This document shows, piece by piece, positions 5,364 through 7,346 of a stretch of DNA of 7,346 nucleotides (within the stretch, counting starts at the first letter, position 1; each line of letters begins with the position of its first letter). This DNA comes from an uncultured cyanobacterium. Lineage in GTDB: Bacteria; Cyanobacteriota; Cyanobacteriia; Cyanobacteriales; Geitlerinemataceae. The stretch spans positions 1 to 7,346 of the forward strand of contig CAKZKB010000271.1 of the NCBI GenBank assembly GCA_937121005.1, in the 5' to 3' direction. Under the pieces are notes generated by a model. That model had not been told where the DNA came from and did no database searches. It saw only the letters and a program-made list of their open reading frames with translations. Both the position numbers and the translations under genes were made by a program.

Positions 5364-7346
5364 TTACTGGATTCCCACTCGGAAGCGGAAGAAACCAACA
5401 TTGTTCGCAGGCTCGTTGTCCACCGTTCCCAAGTTCAACAATACTGCACCGTTGGGATTGGTTTGGTTCGCACAGGCATTATTTTGGGGTAACGGAGCCA
5501 ACGGCGAGACAAACAAACCGCGATCGCTGTCTTGGGGATTGGTAATTGCCGTTTCTTCTCCCAAGAACCGCAACTCGATCCCCGATTGCATCCCGAAACT
5601 TTCCGGCATAAACACCGTATTTTCGGGAATCAAATCGCACAAGTTGACATCGCTGGCATCCACATTACCATCAGAGAGGAAATAGACCGTATATTCGACC
5701 AAATCTCCACTGCGTAACGGCGTGTTCGGAGAAACCGCCAGTAACCCCACCGGGGACAATTGCGACCAACCGGGGGCATTGTCGTCCTCATCGTTAGGAT
5801 CGTCGATAAAATCGTTAAAAGTGTTAGTCGTATTGCCGCGCACCACTGCTGTAATCCGTTTTACCAGACGAATGCGCGGTTCGCGAGCCACAATTTCGAG
5901 CTCGTTGGTCGCCATATTGTTGTCTGGCGTGTCGTCATTGTCCGCATTGGCGGTGACTTTGGTGGTCAAAATTCCCGGCTGCGAAGGAATAATTACCAGG
6001 TCGATCGTCACGCTTTGGCCGGGTTCGATATCGCCCAACTCGCAAGTGACAACGCGATCGACCACCGTACAACTGCCCTGAGAAGGGGTAATCGAAACCA
6101 ATTCCACCCCTTCGGGTAGGGTATAAGTCAGCGTCGATCCCACGGCCGTTGCCGGGCCGTCGTTGGTGACATCAATGCTAAACGCCGCCTCTTCCCCAGC
6201 CGGAATCGGTTCTTCCGGCCCCGTGATGCTGGCCCGCACGTCGGCATTGTCGGGTAGCACTTCTACGGTTGTCGTGCCACTGTTGTCGCTGGAGTTGACC
6301 TCGTTGTTGGCGATCGTCGCAGTGGCTCCAATGGTGATAGGGCCGGGTTCGCGAGGAATCACCACCAATTCCGTCGTCACCACCTGACCCGGTTCGATAT
6401 CGCCCAGGTTGCAGGTGACGAGGTTGGGTTGAATCTCGCAGGTGCCCTGAGAAGGAGTGGCCGAAACCACTTCCACATTCGAGGGGATGGGAATCTCGAT
6501 CGTCACGTCTTCGGCCGTTTCCGGGCCGTTGTTGGTCGTGTCGATGGTAAAGGTGGCCGGCTGGCCGACGATAAGCGGGTCGGACGGGGGCGTAACCGTT
6601 ACCTGTACGTCCGAGTCGCCCATCTCTTCGGTTTCACCATCGCCATCCATATCGTCATCCTCATCGACGATCGTCGTTGTGGCGGAAGCGAAGTTATTGC
6701 CTTGGTTGGATTCTGCGGTCGAGGTCGTACTGGTGGCTCGGTTCACCAAACTACCCGCCTCCTCGGGAGCCGTCACTGTCACCGTGCGCGACACGCTCTG
6801 TCCCGGTTGCAGGGAAACCAAGGTCGGCCAAGTCACGACGTTCCCCGACACCGTACCGCCATCGGACGCACTTTCAAACGTGACTCCTCCCGGCAGGGTA
6901 TCGCGAATCGTCACGTCGGCCGCCGCTTGGTTGCCTTGGTTAGTGACGACAACGGTGTAAGTCATGGAGCCACCGGGCATAATACTGGTGGGGCCAGTTT
7001 TACTCGTCACCAAATCCGGGGCGATCGCGGGGGCAGGTGCGGGGCCGGGCGTGGGAGAAGGAACGGGCGTACCACCTCCTCCACCGCCTGGAGTCATCCC
7101 GTCACCGCTCAGGCGAGTGGTCAGCGTTGCCATATCGGTGTCGCTGTTGTTGCTGGTGTTGGACTCGCCTCCACCCGAAACCGTGGCCGTGTTACTCAGC
7201 ATTTCGGGGGCATCGGCCGCGATCGTCACGGGAATGTTAATCGGTGCGTAGCTCGACCCCGCCGCCAACTCAGAGGCGATCGTACAGGTAAGACTTAACC
7301 CCGATACAGAGCAATTCCATCCCGATCCAGTCGGGGTTCCCATCAC
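5364..7346 (-). CDS. DUF11-repeat surface protein, 3' part (start outside window)
   Basis: These 660 residues are the C-terminal part of a longer protein; the frame is open to the window edge and begins in the middle of a repeat. Visible units: a partial DUF11-type beta-sandwich (1-76); a Gly/Pro linker (about 87-110); repeat 2 (111-226); an acidic linker with a DxDxDG motif (228-244); repeat 3 (245-365); repeat 4 (368-488); and a distinct C-terminal module (489-660) containing FIDDPNDE, GWSQL, NTPLRSGD, FLSDG and a final RFRVGIQ. Such repeats (conserved repeat domain, TIGR01451-like) occur in exported, cell-surface or outer-layer proteins, so an extracellular or envelope role is likely; the signal peptide would lie outside the window. 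Repeats 1, 3 and 4 each have a Cys-x8-Cys pair (12/21, 303/312, 426/435), suggesting disulfides formed after export. It ends with TAA, convergent to the DUF4926 gene. Partner and ligand are unknown. Confidence 0.88.
   Translation of the reverse strand: MMGTPTGSGWNCSVSGLSLTCTIASELAAGSSYAPINIPVTIAADAPEMLSNTATVSGGGESNTSNNSDTDMATLTTRLSGDGMTPGGGGGGTPVPSPTPGPAPAPAIAPDLVTSKTGPTSIMPGGSMTYTVVVTNQGNQAAADVTIRDTLPGGVTFESASDGGTVSGNVVTWPTLVSLQPGQSVSRTVTVTAPEEAGSLVNRATSTTSTAESNQGNNFASATTTIVDEDDDMDGDGETEEMGDSDVQVTVTPPSDPLIVGQPATFTIDTTNNGPETAEDVTIEIPIPSNVEVVSATPSQGTCEIQPNLVTCNLGDIEPGQVVTTELVVIPREPGPITIGATATIANNEVNSSDNSGTTTVEVLPDNADVRASITGPEEPIPAGEEAAFSIDVTNDGPATAVGSTLTYTLPEGVELVSITPSQGSCTVVDRVVTCELGDIEPGQSVTIDLVIIPSQPGILTTKVTANADNDDTPDNNMATNELEIVAREPRIRLVKRITAVVRGNTTNTFNDFIDDPNDEDDNAPGWSQLSPVGLLAVSPNTPLRSGDLVEYTVYFLSDGNVDASDVNLCDLIPENTVFMPESFGMQSGIELRFLGEETAITNPQDSDRGLFVSPLAPLPQNNACANQTNPNGAVLLNLGTVDNEPANNVGFFRFRVGIQ
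5883..6611 (-). repeat. Tandem duplication of a DUF11 repeat, 369-bp period
   Basis: The segments coding for repeats 3 and 4 are related at DNA level with an exact 369-bp (123-codon) offset. GGTTCGATATCGCCCA is at 6022-6037 and 6391-6406, and TGCCCTGAGAAGG is at 6074-6086 and 6443-6455. At protein level TPSQG(T/S)C, VTC(N/E)LGDIEPGQ and the NDGP/NNGP turn recur at the same offset. This points to a relatively recent in-frame duplication inside the gene. Confidence 0.75.

Noticed and set aside
5207..5545. Plus-strand frame overlapping the DUF4926 end and the DUF11 gene end
   Set aside because: It crosses the hairpin repeat and two real genes, and its translation has no recognisable features.
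6429..7298. Long plus-strand frame (289 codons) opposite the DUF11 gene
   Set aside because: Its translation is Arg/Gly/His-rich and without domain character; it is a shadow of the GC-rich repeats on the minus strand. The overlapping frames at 6457-6960 and 5722-6119 are rejected for the same reason.

Overview
The window almost certainly comes from a cyanobacterium. The octamer GCGATCGC (HIP1) occurs at least 12 times in 7.3 kb, where chance predicts far fewer than one. The gene families also fit: a T-protein-like TyrA, a CheA hybrid kinase with C-terminal CheW and receiver domains, a DUF4926 protein, and a large DUF11-repeat protein with a C-terminal module I associate with cyanobacteria. 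None of the start codons has a good Shine-Dalgarno sequence, which is also common in cyanobacteria. I cannot name the genus.

Layout. Positions 1-222 are non-coding or unresolved: a pair of oppositely oriented 15-bp GAAACC/GGTTTC repeats, then a TATAAT box, and on the minus strand a short protein-like tail of doubtful meaning. Positions 223-1278 (+) encode a prephenate/arogenate dehydrogenase of the E. coli T-protein type, whose chorismate mutase part looks vestigial. A second perfect TATAAT at 1312-1317 precedes a 1196-residue CheA-type hybrid histidine kinase (1360-4950, +). Positions 4951-5042 and 5268-5363 each carry a hairpin repeat starting TGTAGGGGC, and these bracket a small DUF4926 gene (5043-5267, +). 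Positions 5364-7346 hold, on the minus strand and convergent to it, the 3' part (660 residues) of a protein with DUF11 repeats; its start lies beyond the window.

The genes do not form an obvious pathway. TyrA serves tyrosine synthesis. The kinase is an orphan chemotaxis/pilus-type sensor with no CheW, CheY or MCP gene beside it. The DUF11 protein is probably exported or on the cell surface. A promoter-like box between tyrA and the kinase gene argues against a simple two-gene operon.

I see no convincing novel multi-gene system. The points most worth a second look are the eroded mutase domain and NADP-type cofactor loop of TyrA, the repeat-flanked DUF4926 cassette, and the alternation of cysteine-stapled and cysteine-free DUF11 repeats. 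No tRNA, rRNA, CRISPR array or transposase gene was seen.
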